Origin: Campylobacterales bacterium
GTDB lineage: Bacteria > Campylobacterota > Campylobacteria > Campylobacterales > Nitratiruptoraceae
Direction of reading: 5' to 3'
DNA length: 41,088 nt
Assembly (NCBI GenBank): GCA_027065825.1
Contig: JAMONM010000049.1
Location: 1 to 41,088 of the forward strand
This document shows, piece by piece, positions 15,697 through 24,653 of the stretch (the first letter of the stretch is position 1; each line of letters begins with the position of its first letter). Both the position numbers and the translations under genes were made by a program. Below the pieces are notes generated by a model. The model did not search any database. It was not told where the DNA came from and saw only the letters and a program-made list of their open reading frames with translations.

Positions 15697-17132
15697 GTTT
15701 GAACGAAGATATCTTCGTATTTTTTCTCCAGTTTCAAAATCTTGTTCTCTATCAGATCGTTTATTATATCGATCGAGAGATTCTCTTCGCTGGCGGTGGT
15801 TATGTTTGTCTCCAGATCTATGATCTGGGCTTTGGCCGCCTCCACCAGCTTTAGCATCTGTGAGAATATTATCGTAAAACTTCCGCCGTCGCTGCCGGTA
15901 TGCGCAGATTCTATTAGACCGTTGATATGTATAAAATCGAGTCTGTTTATCAGAACGTTTAGATCTTTTATGTTGTAGTAGATGTTTCTTAGTTTGCTTT
16001 TGGATTCGTATACGTTGCTCGAGAGCTTTTCGGAGTAGAATTTTAAAAGCTCAAAGAGATCTTTGATGTTTTGGATAACTTCTATTTCCTCCTCTTCGCT
16101 GATTGTTATTTCTGCGAGTTTGGTCAGCAGCTCTTTCAAAAAGTACACCACCATGTCGATTTGGAGTTTGGAAGATAGTATATTGAAGCTGGTGGTTTCA
16201 ATGTCCTTGTTGGTTTCGTTGATGAGTTCGGTGAGCTTTATTATCTGTCGTTCGCTATATTCGGCGTTCTTTCTCATCTCCTGGGAGAGAGTGGAAAAGG
16301 ATACGCCCTCTTTTTTGATTTTGTAGCTCTCTATCGAGGCGTTTAGCGAGAGGAGTCTGATCTCTTCGGCAAGCTGAAACACGAATTTCGATTTGTCGCT
16401 TAGATCCTGGTTCATATCCAAAAAGACGTTTATTTTGTTGTATATGTTGTTGAAATATCTATTGAGTCTCAAAAAGATCGTCTGCAAGGAGCATAGCTTA
16501 TCCGCGAGCTCTTCGTTCTCTTTGCTGACGGCACCTTCGCCGCCCATTCCGCAGGCGGTTATGTTTTCCGCTATCGATTTTTCTCTGCTGCGCATCTCTT
16601 CGAGAAAGGCTTTTTTACTAAAGTCGTCATAATCTTCGTAGCCCATCTCCTTGATCTTTTCGATCATGAACTCCAAAGCCTTATCGACTCCATCCATCTG
16701 TTCAATTTTCATTATCTCTTTGTAAAAGTCGGGGATGGTTTTGAAAAGATCGGAAGTCGGTTTTAATCTGATAGAGAGAAATTTTTTGATTTTTCCTTCG
16801 GAGTCGAACATAGGATATATGCACGTCAAAACCCAGTAATAGCTGCCGTCTTTGGCCATGTTTTTAACGTATCCCACGAAAGGTTTACCCGATTTTATGG
16901 TGTCCCAGACCGCTTTAAATATCGATCTGGGCATATCTGGGTGTCTGATTATGTTGTGAGGTTTGCCTATGAGCTCCTCTTTTTTGAATCCGGAGACTCT
17001 GATGAAAACCTCGTTACCGGAGAGAATTATCCCCTTGGGATCCGTGGTTGAAAAGAACAGCTCCTCTATTTCGAATCTCGATTCGATATTTTTTGGCTCT
17101 ATTCCTCTTTTGTTGTAGCTGCTTTTATACAT
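15690..17132 (-). CDS. PAS-domain protein with degenerate chemoreceptor signalling region
   Basis: 480 residues with no membrane segment. Residues about 25-125 are a PAS domain of the Aer type: NxxFxRVSGF, IIRHPDMP (62-68), then KDGSYYWV. The rest is coiled coil. Where methyl-accepting proteins have [15 protein letters not shown], this has LLSLNASIESYKIKKEG (260-276), and the following FAVVADEVR motif is not recognisable. It resembles an Aer/CetB-like redox sensor whose signalling hairpin has decayed or been repurposed. It is the last gene of the chemotaxis operon, 15 bases after the TlpD-like receptor, so a role in energy or redox taxis is likely. Whether it contacts CheA/CheW is uncertain. 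Confidence 0.75.
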   Translation of the reverse strand: MYKSSYNKRGIEPKNIESRFEIEELFFSTTDPKGIILSGNEVFIRVSGFKKEELIGKPHNIIRHPDMPRSIFKAVWDTIKSGKPFVGYVKNMAKDGSYYWVLTCIYPMFDSEGKIKKFLSIRLKPTSDLFKTIPDFYKEIMKIEQMDGVDKALEFMIEKIKEMGYEDYDDFSKKAFLEEMRSREKSIAENITACGMGGEGAVSKENEELADKLCSLQTIFLRLNRYFNNIYNKINVFLDMNQDLSDKSKFVFQLAEEIRLLSLNASIESYKIKKEGVSFSTLSQEMRKNAEYSERQIIKLTELINETNKDIETTSFNILSSKLQIDMVVYFLKELLTKLAEITISEEEEIEVIQNIKDLFELLKFYSEKLSSNVYESKSKLRNIYYNIKDLNVLINRLDFIHINGLIESAHTGSDGGSFTIIFSQMLKLVEAAKAQIIDLETNITTASEENLSIDIINDLIENKILKLEKKYEDIFVQTG

Positions 17133-17147
17133 TTGCCGCCTTTAATG

Positions 17148-18482
17148 TTAACTTTCGAATGCTTCTCTCTCTTTGGAACTTACTATGGTATATATTTTCA
17201 TCAGGTTGTTGACGAACTCTTTCGTTACGTTAGCCAGCTGATTTAGAGTCTCAAACAGCTCGTCGCTTCTGCTCTCTCTTTTTAGCCTTACCGCGTCGAA
17301 AACGAGATTGTGAATATCTTTATGCAGCGGCTCAAGATCGCTTAACAAAGAGAGAACTTCGTCGCCGTACTTTTTCAGTTCGTTGAAAGCCTGGTTCGAA
17401 TAGTACCACTTTCCGAAGTTACAGCTGGTGTAGTCTTTGATCTCTTTTGAGGTATCGCCGTCGAGAACTTTTGTAATATCGGTCAAAAAGACCGAGTGGT
17501 CGTTGATGGCCGCCAAAATCTTTGTGGAGTCTGTCTGGAAATGGCGGGAGAGTATGTCGTATCCGTGTTTGGCGTGCTCCACGGAGTCTATAATCTGTTT
17601 TCCGAGTCTCTCGGCCAGGGTTCTGACCTGGTTGAGTTCGCTGTTGATCTCCTCCATCTCTTTTGTTAGGTTTCTCGTGTTGTTTTCCTGTTTTTTCGTA
17701 AGTTCTACCTGTTTTTTTATCAAATCGGTGACGGAGTTGGAGTTGTCTTTGATCTTTCTGAAAATTTTTGCAACGTTGTTGGAGCCCTCTGCGCTGTCTT
17801 CGACGATACTTTTTGCGTAGTTGACCACTTTGGAGGTGTTGTCCATCTCGTCCATAACCGAAACGGTCACCTCTCTGATTTCGCCGGCGCTTTTAGAGGT
17901 CTTTTCCGCCAGTTTTCTAACCTCGTCCGCCACTACGGCGAAGCCTCTGCCCACCTCTCCGGCTCTGGCCGCCTCGATAGCGGCGTTTAGAGCCAGTAGG
18001 TTTGTCTGCTCGGTAATTTCCAAAATTACGTTTAGTACGTGATCTATGCCGCTGATTCTTCTTTTGAGCTCTTCGGTGGTTTTGGTCAGGTTGTCCATAG
18101 CTTTTACCGACTCGAGGATATCTTTGTTGGTTTTGTATAGATTCTCTTCGCCCTCTTCGATAAAATCGTTGGTGACCTTTTGAGCCTCCTCCACCTGATT
18201 GATCGAGCTTAGCAGCTCTTCGGCGTATTTGAGGTTCTCTTCGCTCTTTTGTGTAACGCCGTCGAGACCGTCTTTTAGCTCTACGAATCTGTTTTTGAAT
18301 CTATAAATACCGGTTTGAACCAACGCGCCGTTAAAGGTTGATTCCGCCAGCTCCGGAGCCGCCTCCATCCAGTCGAGGTTGCTCTGCTTTTGAATCTGGG
18401 CTGTCTCCTCTTTGAGTTTTTGTATCTCCTCGATATATTCGAGGCAATCCTCTTTTTTCTCGAATTCGTTCTTTTTACCCAT
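17148..18482 (-). CDS. Soluble chemoreceptor with CZB zinc-binding domain (TlpD-like)
   Basis: 444 residues with no membrane segment. The methyl-accepting signalling domain is intact ([16 protein letters not shown] at 161-176 and [16 protein letters not shown] at 180-195). The C-terminal part is a CZB domain: H329, C354 (SCNFGKWYY), H387 and H391 form the expected 3His/1Cys zinc site. Helicobacter TlpD has this architecture and responds to oxidants and acid; a similar cytoplasmic redox or hypochlorite sense is inferred. It lies 10 bases after cheY in the operon. The N-terminal 140 residues are helical and contain no known sensor domain. Confidence 0.9.
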   Translation of the reverse strand: MGKKNEFEKKEDCLEYIEEIQKLKEETAQIQKQSNLDWMEAAPELAESTFNGALVQTGIYRFKNRFVELKDGLDGVTQKSEENLKYAEELLSSINQVEEAQKVTNDFIEEGEENLYKTNKDILESVKAMDNLTKTTEELKRRISGIDHVLNVILEITEQTNLLALNAAIEAARAGEVGRGFAVVADEVRKLAEKTSKSAGEIREVTVSVMDEMDNTSKVVNYAKSIVEDSAEGSNNVAKIFRKIKDNSNSVTDLIKKQVELTKKQENNTRNLTKEMEEINSELNQVRTLAERLGKQIIDSVEHAKHGYDILSRHFQTDSTKILAAINDHSVFLTDITKVLDGDTSKEIKDYTSCNFGKWYYSNQAFNELKKYGDEVLSLLSDLEPLHKDIHNLVFDAVRLKRESRSDELFETLNQLANVTKEFVNNLMKIYTIVSSKEREAFES

Positions 18483-18492
18483 TTTAGACTCC

Positions 18493-18888
18493 TTATTTTT
18501 TTCTTGCGGCGAATATCTTTTCCATCTTCTCTTTTAGAACTTCCGCGGGGAACGGTTTTACGATATAGTTGTTGACGCCCGCTTTTATCGCCATGATGAC
18601 GTTCTCTTTTTTTGCTTCGGCCGTAACCATCAAGATAGGTAGATGTTTGAGGTTCGGATCTTTTCTGATCTCCTGAACCATCTCCAGGCCCGTCATGTTG
18701 GGCATATTCCAGTCTGTTACCACAAAATCGTATTTTCCGCTTCTGAGTTTTTGCAGTCCTGCCAGACCGTCTTCGGCTTCGTCGATATTTTTGTATCCCA
18801 GCTGCATAAGTAGATTTTTGATTATTCTCCTCATGGTACTCATATCGTCTACCACCAGGATTTTTATGTTTCTATCAGGCAATGACAT
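18493..18888 (-). CDS. cheY: Chemotaxis response regulator CheY
   Basis: 131 residues, a single receiver domain. The acidic pocket (VVDD), the phosphoacceptor in [11 protein letters not shown] (about residue 59), the threonine in MVTAEA and the lysine in VKPF are all present. The phosphorylated form binds FliM and alters motor rotation; fliM and fliG lie in the neighbouring plus-strand units. It is fifth in the operon, 13 bases after cheV and 10 before the receptor gene. A dedicated phosphatase, the CheZ-like protein, is encoded at the head of the same operon. Confidence 0.96.
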   Translation of the reverse strand: MSLPDRNIKILVVDDMSTMRRIIKNLLMQLGYKNIDEAEDGLAGLQKLRSGKYDFVVTDWNMPNMTGLEMVQEIRKDPNLKHLPILMVTAEAKKENVIMAIKAGVNNYIVKPFPAEVLKEKMEKIFAARKK

Positions 18889-18901
18889 TGCTCCTCCCTA
18901 A

Positions 18902-19864
18902 CTATTTTTTTATCGCATATTCGTGAACGATATGCAACAGGTCTTTCGTGTCGAATTTTACCAGATGGGCGTCCGCTTTTACGAATTTGGCTTTGTCTAC
19001 CGTCGCCTTGTCCGAAAGCGAGGTGTTTATGACCACCGGAATTTTGGAAAAGATAGGATCCTCTTTGATCTTTTTGGTAAAGGTCAGTCCGTCCATTCCA
19101 GGCATCTCTATATCGCTGATGATTAGCTGTATCTTGTCGGTGATGTCCACACCCTCCTTTTGGGCCTCAATCAGAGTCTGGTTTAGAAAATCTAGTCCTT
19201 CCAGCCCGCTTTGGACCTCGAATATTTTGTGACCCTCTTTCTCCAGTATCTGCCTGATTATTTTTCTGGCTACCGGGCTGTCATCAAGTACCAAAACGTT
19301 GTATTTATGTTCGCTTCTGCCTATCTCCTCCGAATCGTCGACGTTAAAGACCTTGATCATTCCCAGTTCGTCCAAAATTCCCTCAAAGTCTAGCAGTAAC
19401 AGCAGTTTTCCCTCTTCTACCTCTATTACGCCTACGACTTTGCCTCCAAGTTTCTCGTCTATGCTGGCCGGCGGTTTGTTGATGTCGGTCCATTTGATTC
19501 TGCGAATTCTTTTTGCGTCGTGGATGACGATTCCTATAATTTCACGCAAAAACTCCATTACGATAACGTATTTACCGCTTTTTCCTTGCGGCTCTTTGAT
19601 CTTCATCCAGCTGGCGAGGTTGACAATGGGAATGACGTTTTCCCTGATTTTGGCAACCCCCTCCACCTGTTCGGGGAGTCCGGGCGTTTTATAGATGTTG
19701 TCCGGTTTTTGGATAACCTCTTTGACCTTGGCAACGTTGACGCCAAGGATCCATTCGTAGACTGAACCGTCTTCGAGCTCTTCGTACATTCTAAAATCTA
19801 TTATTTCGAGTTCGTTGGCTCCCGTTTCCAGAATTTTAGGCAAAACCTCTTTGCTGTTTTTCAT
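18902..19864 (-). CDS. cheV: CheV coupling protein (CheW domain plus receiver)
   Basis: 320 residues. An N-terminal CheW-like domain (about 1-170) is followed by a receiver domain (about 188-318) with LDDSPVARK, the phosphoacceptor in ISDIEMPGMDG and a KF rather than KPF lysine motif, the form usual for CheV. CheV links receptors to CheA and is thought to damp signalling when phosphorylated. One copy is seen here, whereas Helicobacter has three. It sits one base after the cheW stop. Confidence 0.95.
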   Translation of the reverse strand: MKNSKEVLPKILETGANELEIIDFRMYEELEDGSVYEWILGVNVAKVKEVIQKPDNIYKTPGLPEQVEGVAKIRENVIPIVNLASWMKIKEPQGKSGKYVIVMEFLREIIGIVIHDAKRIRRIKWTDINKPPASIDEKLGGKVVGVIEVEEGKLLLLLDFEGILDELGMIKVFNVDDSEEIGRSEHKYNVLVLDDSPVARKIIRQILEKEGHKIFEVQSGLEGLDFLNQTLIEAQKEGVDITDKIQLIISDIEMPGMDGLTFTKKIKEDPIFSKIPVVINTSLSDKATVDKAKFVKADAHLVKFDTKDLLHIVHEYAIKK

Positions 19865-19865
19865 A

Positions 19866-20381
19866 TCATACCTCTTCCTGGGTGTTCTCGTCGTTTTCGA
19901 ACAGTTTGACTATATCCAGCAGTATGAGCAGGTTTCGCTCACCGCTCTCTTCGTCTTTGGCCATGACCACGCCGGTTATATATTTTGAGTCTATTCCGAT
20001 GGCGTTAATCGGAGTGGGCTGTATCTCTTCGGGTTCGATAGTGTTCGCTCCCACTATTTTATCCACCATCAGACCTATATTTCCGAGATCTGAATCGATT
20101 ACCAGGATAAACTTTGTCTCCTCCTCTTCGTTGTTAGGAAGATCCAGCATCTTTTTAAGATCGACGACCGGAACTATGTTTCCCCTGAGATTGATAACTC
20201 CCAATATATACTCTTTGGTTTTCGGTACGGGAGTTATATCCAGTTCCTTCGTAATTTTTACGATCTTTTTTATATCTATGCCTATAAGCTCTTCGTTCAG
20301 TTTAAAAGATATCACTCTCTCTTCGTTTTTGGAAAACTCTTTTGTATTCTCCTTGACGCCGAGCACTTCCATTTCAGCCAT
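19866..20381 (-). CDS. cheW: Chemotaxis coupling protein CheW
   Basis: 171 residues forming one CheW domain, with the typical strand and loop sequences GIDIKKIVKITKE and GVINLRGNIVPVVDL. It bridges receptors and CheA. The ATG overlaps the cheA stop by one base (TGATG), so the two are translationally coupled. A 20-residue charged N-terminal tail precedes the domain. Confidence 0.95.
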   Translation of the reverse strand: MAEMEVLGVKENTKEFSKNEERVISFKLNEELIGIDIKKIVKITKELDITPVPKTKEYILGVINLRGNIVPVVDLKKMLDLPNNEEEETKFILVIDSDLGNIGLMVDKIVGANTIEPEEIQPTPINAIGIDSKYITGVVMAKDEESGERNLLILLDIVKLFENDENTQEEV

Positions 20382-22423
20382 CAGATAACTCCTGTAAGTT
20401 CGTTTTTCTTGTCGTTAATGAGCGAGTTGATATCCAGTATCAAAACCACTTTTCCGTCTCCGGTAATGGTGGCTCCGGCTATTCCGTGAACGTCGCTGAG
20501 CAGTTTGCCAAGAGGCTTGATTACGATCTCCTCTTCGCCGTAGAGTTCGTTGACGGCAATTGCGATGTTCTTTTCGCCCACGTTGATTATTATGACGAAT
20601 TTGTTTTCGCTCTCTTGTTCCAGATCGAACAGCTCGTTTAGATTAAATAGGAGATAGACCTTGTCTCTGAGCATCAAGGACTTGTAATGACCAACGTCTT
20701 TTATATCCTCGGGGTTGTATTGGATAATTTCGGCTACGCTGAATATGGGAATCGCAAAGACTCGGTCGTTTGACCCGACCATGAGGGTTCTGATTATCGC
20801 TACCGTCAGAGGCAGCTTCATTGTGATTTTTGTTCCTTGCCCCTTTTCGCTGTCTATCTCTATCGTTCCTCTGAGGGAATGTATGGTTGATGCCACCACG
20901 TCCATACCGACTCCTCTACCGGATACGTCGCTGATCTGCTCGGCGGTGGAGAAGCCCGGGAGGAAGATTAGCTCGAATATCTCTTTGTCGCTCATATTCT
21001 CTGCCTGATCCGGCTTTATTAGACCCTTTTCGATTGCCTTGTTCTTTATTACCTCGGGATCGATACCTTTACCGTCGTCTTCTATCGATACGATAATCCT
21101 GTCTCCCTCCTGAAAGGCGGCCAGTTTTATTGTGCCGGTTTCCGGTTTGCCTGCGGCCACTCTTACGTCCGGAGTTTCTATTCCGTGATCTATGGAGTTT
21201 CTTACCAGGTGAATGAGCGGATCTTCGAGTTTGTTCAGTATCGATCTGTCGATTTCGGTATCCTCTCCCTCCATCTCCAGATTGATTTTTTTGCCCAGTT
21301 TTTTGGCCAGATCTCTGACAATTCTTGGGAATTTACTAAAAATTCTCTTGACCGGCTGCATTCTAAGCTTCATAACTGCTTCTTGCAGATCGCTGACGGA
21401 TCTGCTCATGCCGGCTATAGCCTCGTTTAACTCCTCGGCCACTTCGGACTCTTTATCGAGGCTGGAAAATCTAGAGGCCAGTTTGACTATTCTGTTCCTA
21501 TCCAGAACCAGCTCGCCGACCAGGTTCATCAATACCTCTACTCTCTCTATATCCACCCTGATCGTTTCGTTTTCTTCTTTTTTGGCAGGTTTTTTGGGCT
21601 TTTGAGATTCGCTTTTTTGAGGTTTGCTCTGTGGTTGCTGTTGAGGAGCCGGTTTGGGCTCCTCCTTTTGCTCTTGTGGCTCTTGGTGCTGTTCAGGTTG
21701 TTGGGGGGAGATCTCCCTTTTTTCTTGGATCAGATCTTCTACATCTTTGCCCTCTTCGATCAGTTTATCTATCTTTTCTATCAGTTCCATATCCCTCTCT
21801 TCGGGCGGAAGCAGAATCAATTCGTCGAGAATCTCCTTGAAGTTGCTGTTGGGATATTTTTTAATGATCTCCTGTACCGCGGGATCGACTCCCTCTTTGA
21901 ATACTATTTCGATTCGGTTCTCCTCCTCTTTGGAGGGATCACTCTCTTTTGTTGCTTCGCTCTGCTCTTCGTCGCCGTTATGTTGGGGTTCGTTTTGTTG
22001 GTCGTTTTGGACGGGAGTCTCTCCATCAAGAAGCGAGTCGAGTTTTCTCAAAATTTCCGTTAACTCATCCATATCCGGGATTTCATGCTCCTCTTTGAGC
22101 CTGATGATGCCGTTTTTTAGTTGATCGATACCTTCTAGTATTATATCCATCTTGTCCGAATCGAGGCTCATTTCGTCGTTTCTGAGTTTATCGAAAATGC
22201 TCTCGATCTTATGAGCCAGTTCTATAATCGATTCCAGCCCCAAAAAGCCGGCTCCACCTTTTAGGGTGTGCATTCCTCTAAAGATTTTGTTGAGCAGCTC
22301 TTTGTCCGTCGGATCGTTTTCCAGTTCCACCAGCTCCTGGTCGAGATTTTCCAAGATCTCTTCGGCTTCGAGCATAAACTCGTCGAAAATCTCTTTCATA
22401 TCGTCGGTAAACTCGATTCTCAT
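20381..22423 (-). CDS. cheA: Chemotaxis histidine kinase CheA (no fused receiver)
   Basis: 680 residues. The Hpt domain holds the phosphorylated His, H52 (MHTLKGGAGF). A hydrophilic segment follows, with a Pro/Gln/Glu/Lys-rich linker at about 238-285. Dimerisation (from about 288), HATPase (LVRNSIDHGIETP, DDGKGID, GRGVGMDVV) and CheW-like regulatory domains complete it. The protein ends with the CheW-like domain, so the C-terminal receiver found in the CheAY proteins of Helicobacter and Campylobacter is absent. It lies second in the operon, 10 bases after the CheZ-like gene, and its stop overlaps cheW. Confidence 0.97.
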   Translation of the reverse strand: MRIEFTDDMKEIFDEFMLEAEEILENLDQELVELENDPTDKELLNKIFRGMHTLKGGAGFLGLESIIELAHKIESIFDKLRNDEMSLDSDKMDIILEGIDQLKNGIIRLKEEHEIPDMDELTEILRKLDSLLDGETPVQNDQQNEPQHNGDEEQSEATKESDPSKEEENRIEIVFKEGVDPAVQEIIKKYPNSNFKEILDELILLPPEERDMELIEKIDKLIEEGKDVEDLIQEKREISPQQPEQHQEPQEQKEEPKPAPQQQPQSKPQKSESQKPKKPAKKEENETIRVDIERVEVLMNLVGELVLDRNRIVKLASRFSSLDKESEVAEELNEAIAGMSRSVSDLQEAVMKLRMQPVKRIFSKFPRIVRDLAKKLGKKINLEMEGEDTEIDRSILNKLEDPLIHLVRNSIDHGIETPDVRVAAGKPETGTIKLAAFQEGDRIIVSIEDDGKGIDPEVIKNKAIEKGLIKPDQAENMSDKEIFELIFLPGFSTAEQISDVSGRGVGMDVVASTIHSLRGTIEIDSEKGQGTKITMKLPLTVAIIRTLMVGSNDRVFAIPIFSVAEIIQYNPEDIKDVGHYKSLMLRDKVYLLFNLNELFDLEQESENKFVIIINVGEKNIAIAVNELYGEEEIVIKPLGKLLSDVHGIAGATITGDGKVVLILDINSLINDKKNELTGVI

Positions 22424-22433
22424 CTTTTCATCC

Positions 22434-22784
22434 TTATAGTCCGTAGCTTTTTAAAATATCGTCTACGTTTTCCTGTTCTATCTCTTTTTCCCAGGCGAAC
22501 TCTTTTAAGGCTATCTCGCTCTGGTGCGTACTGATACTATTATCGGTCTGAATCAAAAATTGTTGAACCTTTTTTAGCCTTTGGGCCAAAATGTCCTGAA
22601 ACTGCAGTAGCTCCAACTGTTTTGTCAAGTTCTCTACGAAAGTTTCGCGATCTATTCCGTTTTCGTTGACCAGCTCGATGTTTTCGTGAATAAGCTCTAT
22701 CGCCTTTTTTACGGCTTCTTCGCTCTCTTCGATCGATTTTTGCAGATGTTCGTAAGCTATTTGGAAGTCTCTATTTTTCATCAT
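22434..22784 (-). CDS. cheZ: Short CheZ-type CheY phosphatase
   Basis: 116 residues, helical, about half the length of E. coli CheZ. Two hallmarks are kept: the catalytic DxxxQ helix, D64 and Q68 in QFQDILAQRLKKV (compare QDFQDLTGQ of E. coli), and a C-terminal CheY-binding peptide QENVDDILKSYGL, close to QDQVDDLLDSLGF. It removes phosphate from CheY-P in the cytoplasm. It is the first gene of the chemotaxis operon, ten bases upstream of cheA. AAGGGG lies eight bases before the first of two adjacent ATG codons. Campylobacterota CheZ proteins are remote and easily missed, so this is probably annotated as hypothetical in most pipelines. Confidence 0.85.
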   Translation of the reverse strand: MMKNRDFQIAYEHLQKSIEESEEAVKKAIELIHENIELVNENGIDRETFVENLTKQLELLQFQDILAQRLKKVQQFLIQTDNSISTHQSEIALKEFAWEKEIEQENVDDILKSYGL

Positions 22785-22817
22785 AGTCGAAACCCCTTTG
22801 GTATGAATTTGAGGTTC

Positions 22818-22834
22818 ACCCGGCTGCTCCGGGT
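22818..22834 (-). promoter_or_regulatory. Hairpin in the 5' leader of the chemotaxis operon
   Basis: ACCCGG (22818-22823) pairs perfectly with CCGGGT (22829-22834) around five bases, inside an otherwise AT-rich region. It lies 34 bases before the cheZ start on the transcript, just upstream of the ribosome site. A second CCCG (22835-22839 on the complement) could make an alternative pairing. It might modulate translation or RNA stability. No known riboswitch was recognised. Confidence 0.35.
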
Positions 22835-22875
22835 CGGGTAAAACTTCATTTTCGCGAGATTTCCAAGTATTATCG

Positions 22876-22904
22876 TATAATTAAATTTAATTTTAAATTA
22901 AAAT
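22876..22904. promoter_or_regulatory. 29-base pure A/T segment with palindromes between divergent operons
   Basis: This stretch contains only A and T. It includes ATTAAATTTAAT, a perfect 12-bp palindrome, and a TATAAT at 22876-22881. It separates the chemotaxis operon (minus) from the receptor/pilZ/fliG unit (plus) and is the likely divergent promoter core. A convincing -35 was not found for either direction. Confidence 0.35.
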
Positions 22905-22947
22905 CATTACAATTAAGCTATATTTTCGTTTTTCAAGGACCGATTTG

Positions 22948-24003
22948 ATGGGTGTCTCTATTTATCTGCTGGCGCTGGAGTTTTTTTCGGTGGTAATGGT
23001 GTTCGCTTCGTTGAGTATCTGGAACTCTATATGGGGAGGAGCGCTTTTTGCCTCGCTGTTTGTTGTTTTGAGATCCATCTCTTTTCTCAAGAGCAAAAAG
23101 AGGACTTACGATATGACCGTTTCGGATCTGATTTCCCGGCTGGGTTTTGAGGAGGAACAAACAAAAAATATCGCCGAACTGCTGAAGCGCTGCGCTCAAA
23201 AGGATCAAGAATCACGAAGCGATCGAGAACGTTTCGAGGCTTTCTATACGAAAATAAGCTCTATTTTGGAAAACTCCAAGGACAAAAACAGAGTAATGAG
23301 AGAAAAGATTACGGATCTTTCTTTGTTGGCCGAGCTTTTAACGAAATCCGTCAGAGGGGTTACCAACAATATAAACTTCGTCTACGACTCCATCAAAGAG
23401 GTAAACGAGTCTACGCAAAAAGGGGACGAAAGAGTCTCCACAACGATCGAGAACGTGGAGGAGTTCGCCAACAGCGTAATAGAAGTAAAGGAAAACTCGA
23501 TCTCATTGCAAAACGAATCTCAAAAGATCAAAGAGATGGTGCTTCAGATAAAAAATATCTCCGATCAGACCGATATGTTGGCGCTAAACGCCGCTATTGA
23601 GGCCGCAAGAGCCGGCGAGTATGGCAAAGGTTTCGCGGTGGTGGCCGACGAAGTCAGAACTTTGGCCAACAAAACGAAAGCCACCGCGGAGAATATCGAA
23701 AAAATCGTGCACCTTATTACCGACTCCATCGATACCATATCGGCGAAGCTAAATCAGCAAAGCAGCAGGGCCGAGACCGTAAAAAGCGACGTTAGAACCA
23801 CCAAAGAGAGTTTTGACGAGATCAAACAGAAGATGGAGAGAGTATCAAAAGGCACCGGAGATATTTTCGGACTGATTCAGGAACAAAAGGCCTCTTTGGA
23901 TTTTGTAAAAGAGGCGGTATGCGAGATAGACGAGAGTTTTTCAAGATGCGAAGAGAACCTAAAAAGTCTGAGGAGCGCAGCCGACGAGGCGGGCTCCGCG
24001 TGA
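22948..24003 (+). CDS. Methyl-accepting chemotaxis protein with N-terminal membrane hairpin
   Basis: 351 residues. The ATG at 22948 is used (AAGGA at 22935-22939, eight bases upstream) instead of the adjoining TTG. Two hydrophobic segments at about 4-25 and 30-46 leave almost no periplasmic loop, so there is no external ligand domain. The rest is a cytoplasmic coiled coil with the intact signalling tip [16 protein letters not shown] and [16 protein letters not shown]. It probably senses membrane state or an internal cue. The gene begins a plus-strand unit with a PilZ protein and fliG and is divergent from the che operon. Confidence 0.9.
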   Translation: MGVSIYLLALEFFSVVMVFASLSIWNSIWGGALFASLFVVLRSISFLKSKKRTYDMTVSDLISRLGFEEEQTKNIAELLKRCAQKDQESRSDRERFEAFYTKISSILENSKDKNRVMREKITDLSLLAELLTKSVRGVTNNINFVYDSIKEVNESTQKGDERVSTTIENVEEFANSVIEVKENSISLQNESQKIKEMVLQIKNISDQTDMLALNAAIEAARAGEYGKGFAVVADEVRTLANKTKATAENIEKIVHLITDSIDTISAKLNQQSSRAETVKSDVRTTKESFDEIKQKMERVSKGTGDIFGLIQEQKASLDFVKEAVCEIDESFSRCEENLKSLRSAADEAGSA

Positions 24004-24013
24004 GGAATTTAAA

Positions 24014-24652
24014 ATGAATTTCAACCAAAATGAACGTTACGAGGGTTTCGTAATCGAACCTATCACCTGCGAAAGTGGCGAGAGCCGCGATTTTGCGCTA
24101 TATTTTAGCCTAAAGGTAGAAAGAGTAGAGGATGAGAGACTATTTTTCTCAAAGCCCAACCCGGCTAAAATTGTGCAGATGCTACAAAAAAAGGAGGAGT
24201 TCTATCTAATAGGTTTCGAGGGCAACAAAAAGTTAATAGCGAGAATGAGACTGGAGGATATGGAAAATATGAGCGCTTTGGTGCTGGAGAGAGATATCAC
24301 TCTCGAGCGAAGAAGATACGACAGGTTCAATCTGTGTCCGGAAGATTTGGGTAGTTTTACTCTGTATACCCGGGGAACCGTTAGAAGTTCGGCGGCTTAT
24401 ATAGAGGATATTTCGGTAGCCGGAATCAGAGTCGCCCTGAGCGACGATCCCGGTATTACCGGCGGCGAGAAGATAGAGTTAAGAAGAGAGAAAAACCATT
24501 TTAATCTTTTTTTCGAACTGGAGACGGTAAACGTACAAAGAGGGGGCAGAGTCTACGTTTCCGGCAGAATAACCGAATCCAGCGTCAGCGTGGCGAAACT
24601 GATAAGCGAAATCTATCTTCGCAAGGCTAAAAAAATTTTGATGAAGGATTAG
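24014..24652 (+). CDS. PilZ-domain c-di-GMP-binding protein
   Basis: 212 residues. The C-terminal half is a PilZ domain with both nucleotide-binding signatures: RRRYDR (99-104, RxxxR) and DISVAG (132-137, (D/N)xSxxG). The N-terminal half (1-95) has the beta-rich look of a YcgR-N-type domain, though this is only a guess. YcgR-type proteins brake the flagellar motor by touching FliG or MotA when c-di-GMP is high. Here the gene sits one base before the fliG start, so such a role is the favoured inference. Confidence 0.85.
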   Translation: MNFNQNERYEGFVIEPITCESGESRDFALYFSLKVERVEDERLFFSKPNPAKIVQMLQKKEEFYLIGFEGNKKLIARMRLEDMENMSALVLERDITLERRRYDRFNLCPEDLGSFTLYTRGTVRSSAAYIEDISVAGIRVALSDDPGITGGEKIELRREKNHFNLFFELETVNVQRGGRVYVSGRITESSVSVAKLISEIYLRKAKKILMKD

Positions 24653-24653
24653 C

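Noticed and set aside
20381-20700. C-terminal receiver domain on CheA as in CheAY
   Set aside because: The C-terminus is a CheW-like domain; no receiver motifs follow it.
21602-22063. Leu/Phe-rich plus-strand frames opposite cheA
   Set aside because: They arise from the complement of the Glu/Gln/Pro-rich CheA linker codons and mimic membrane segments; no start signal.
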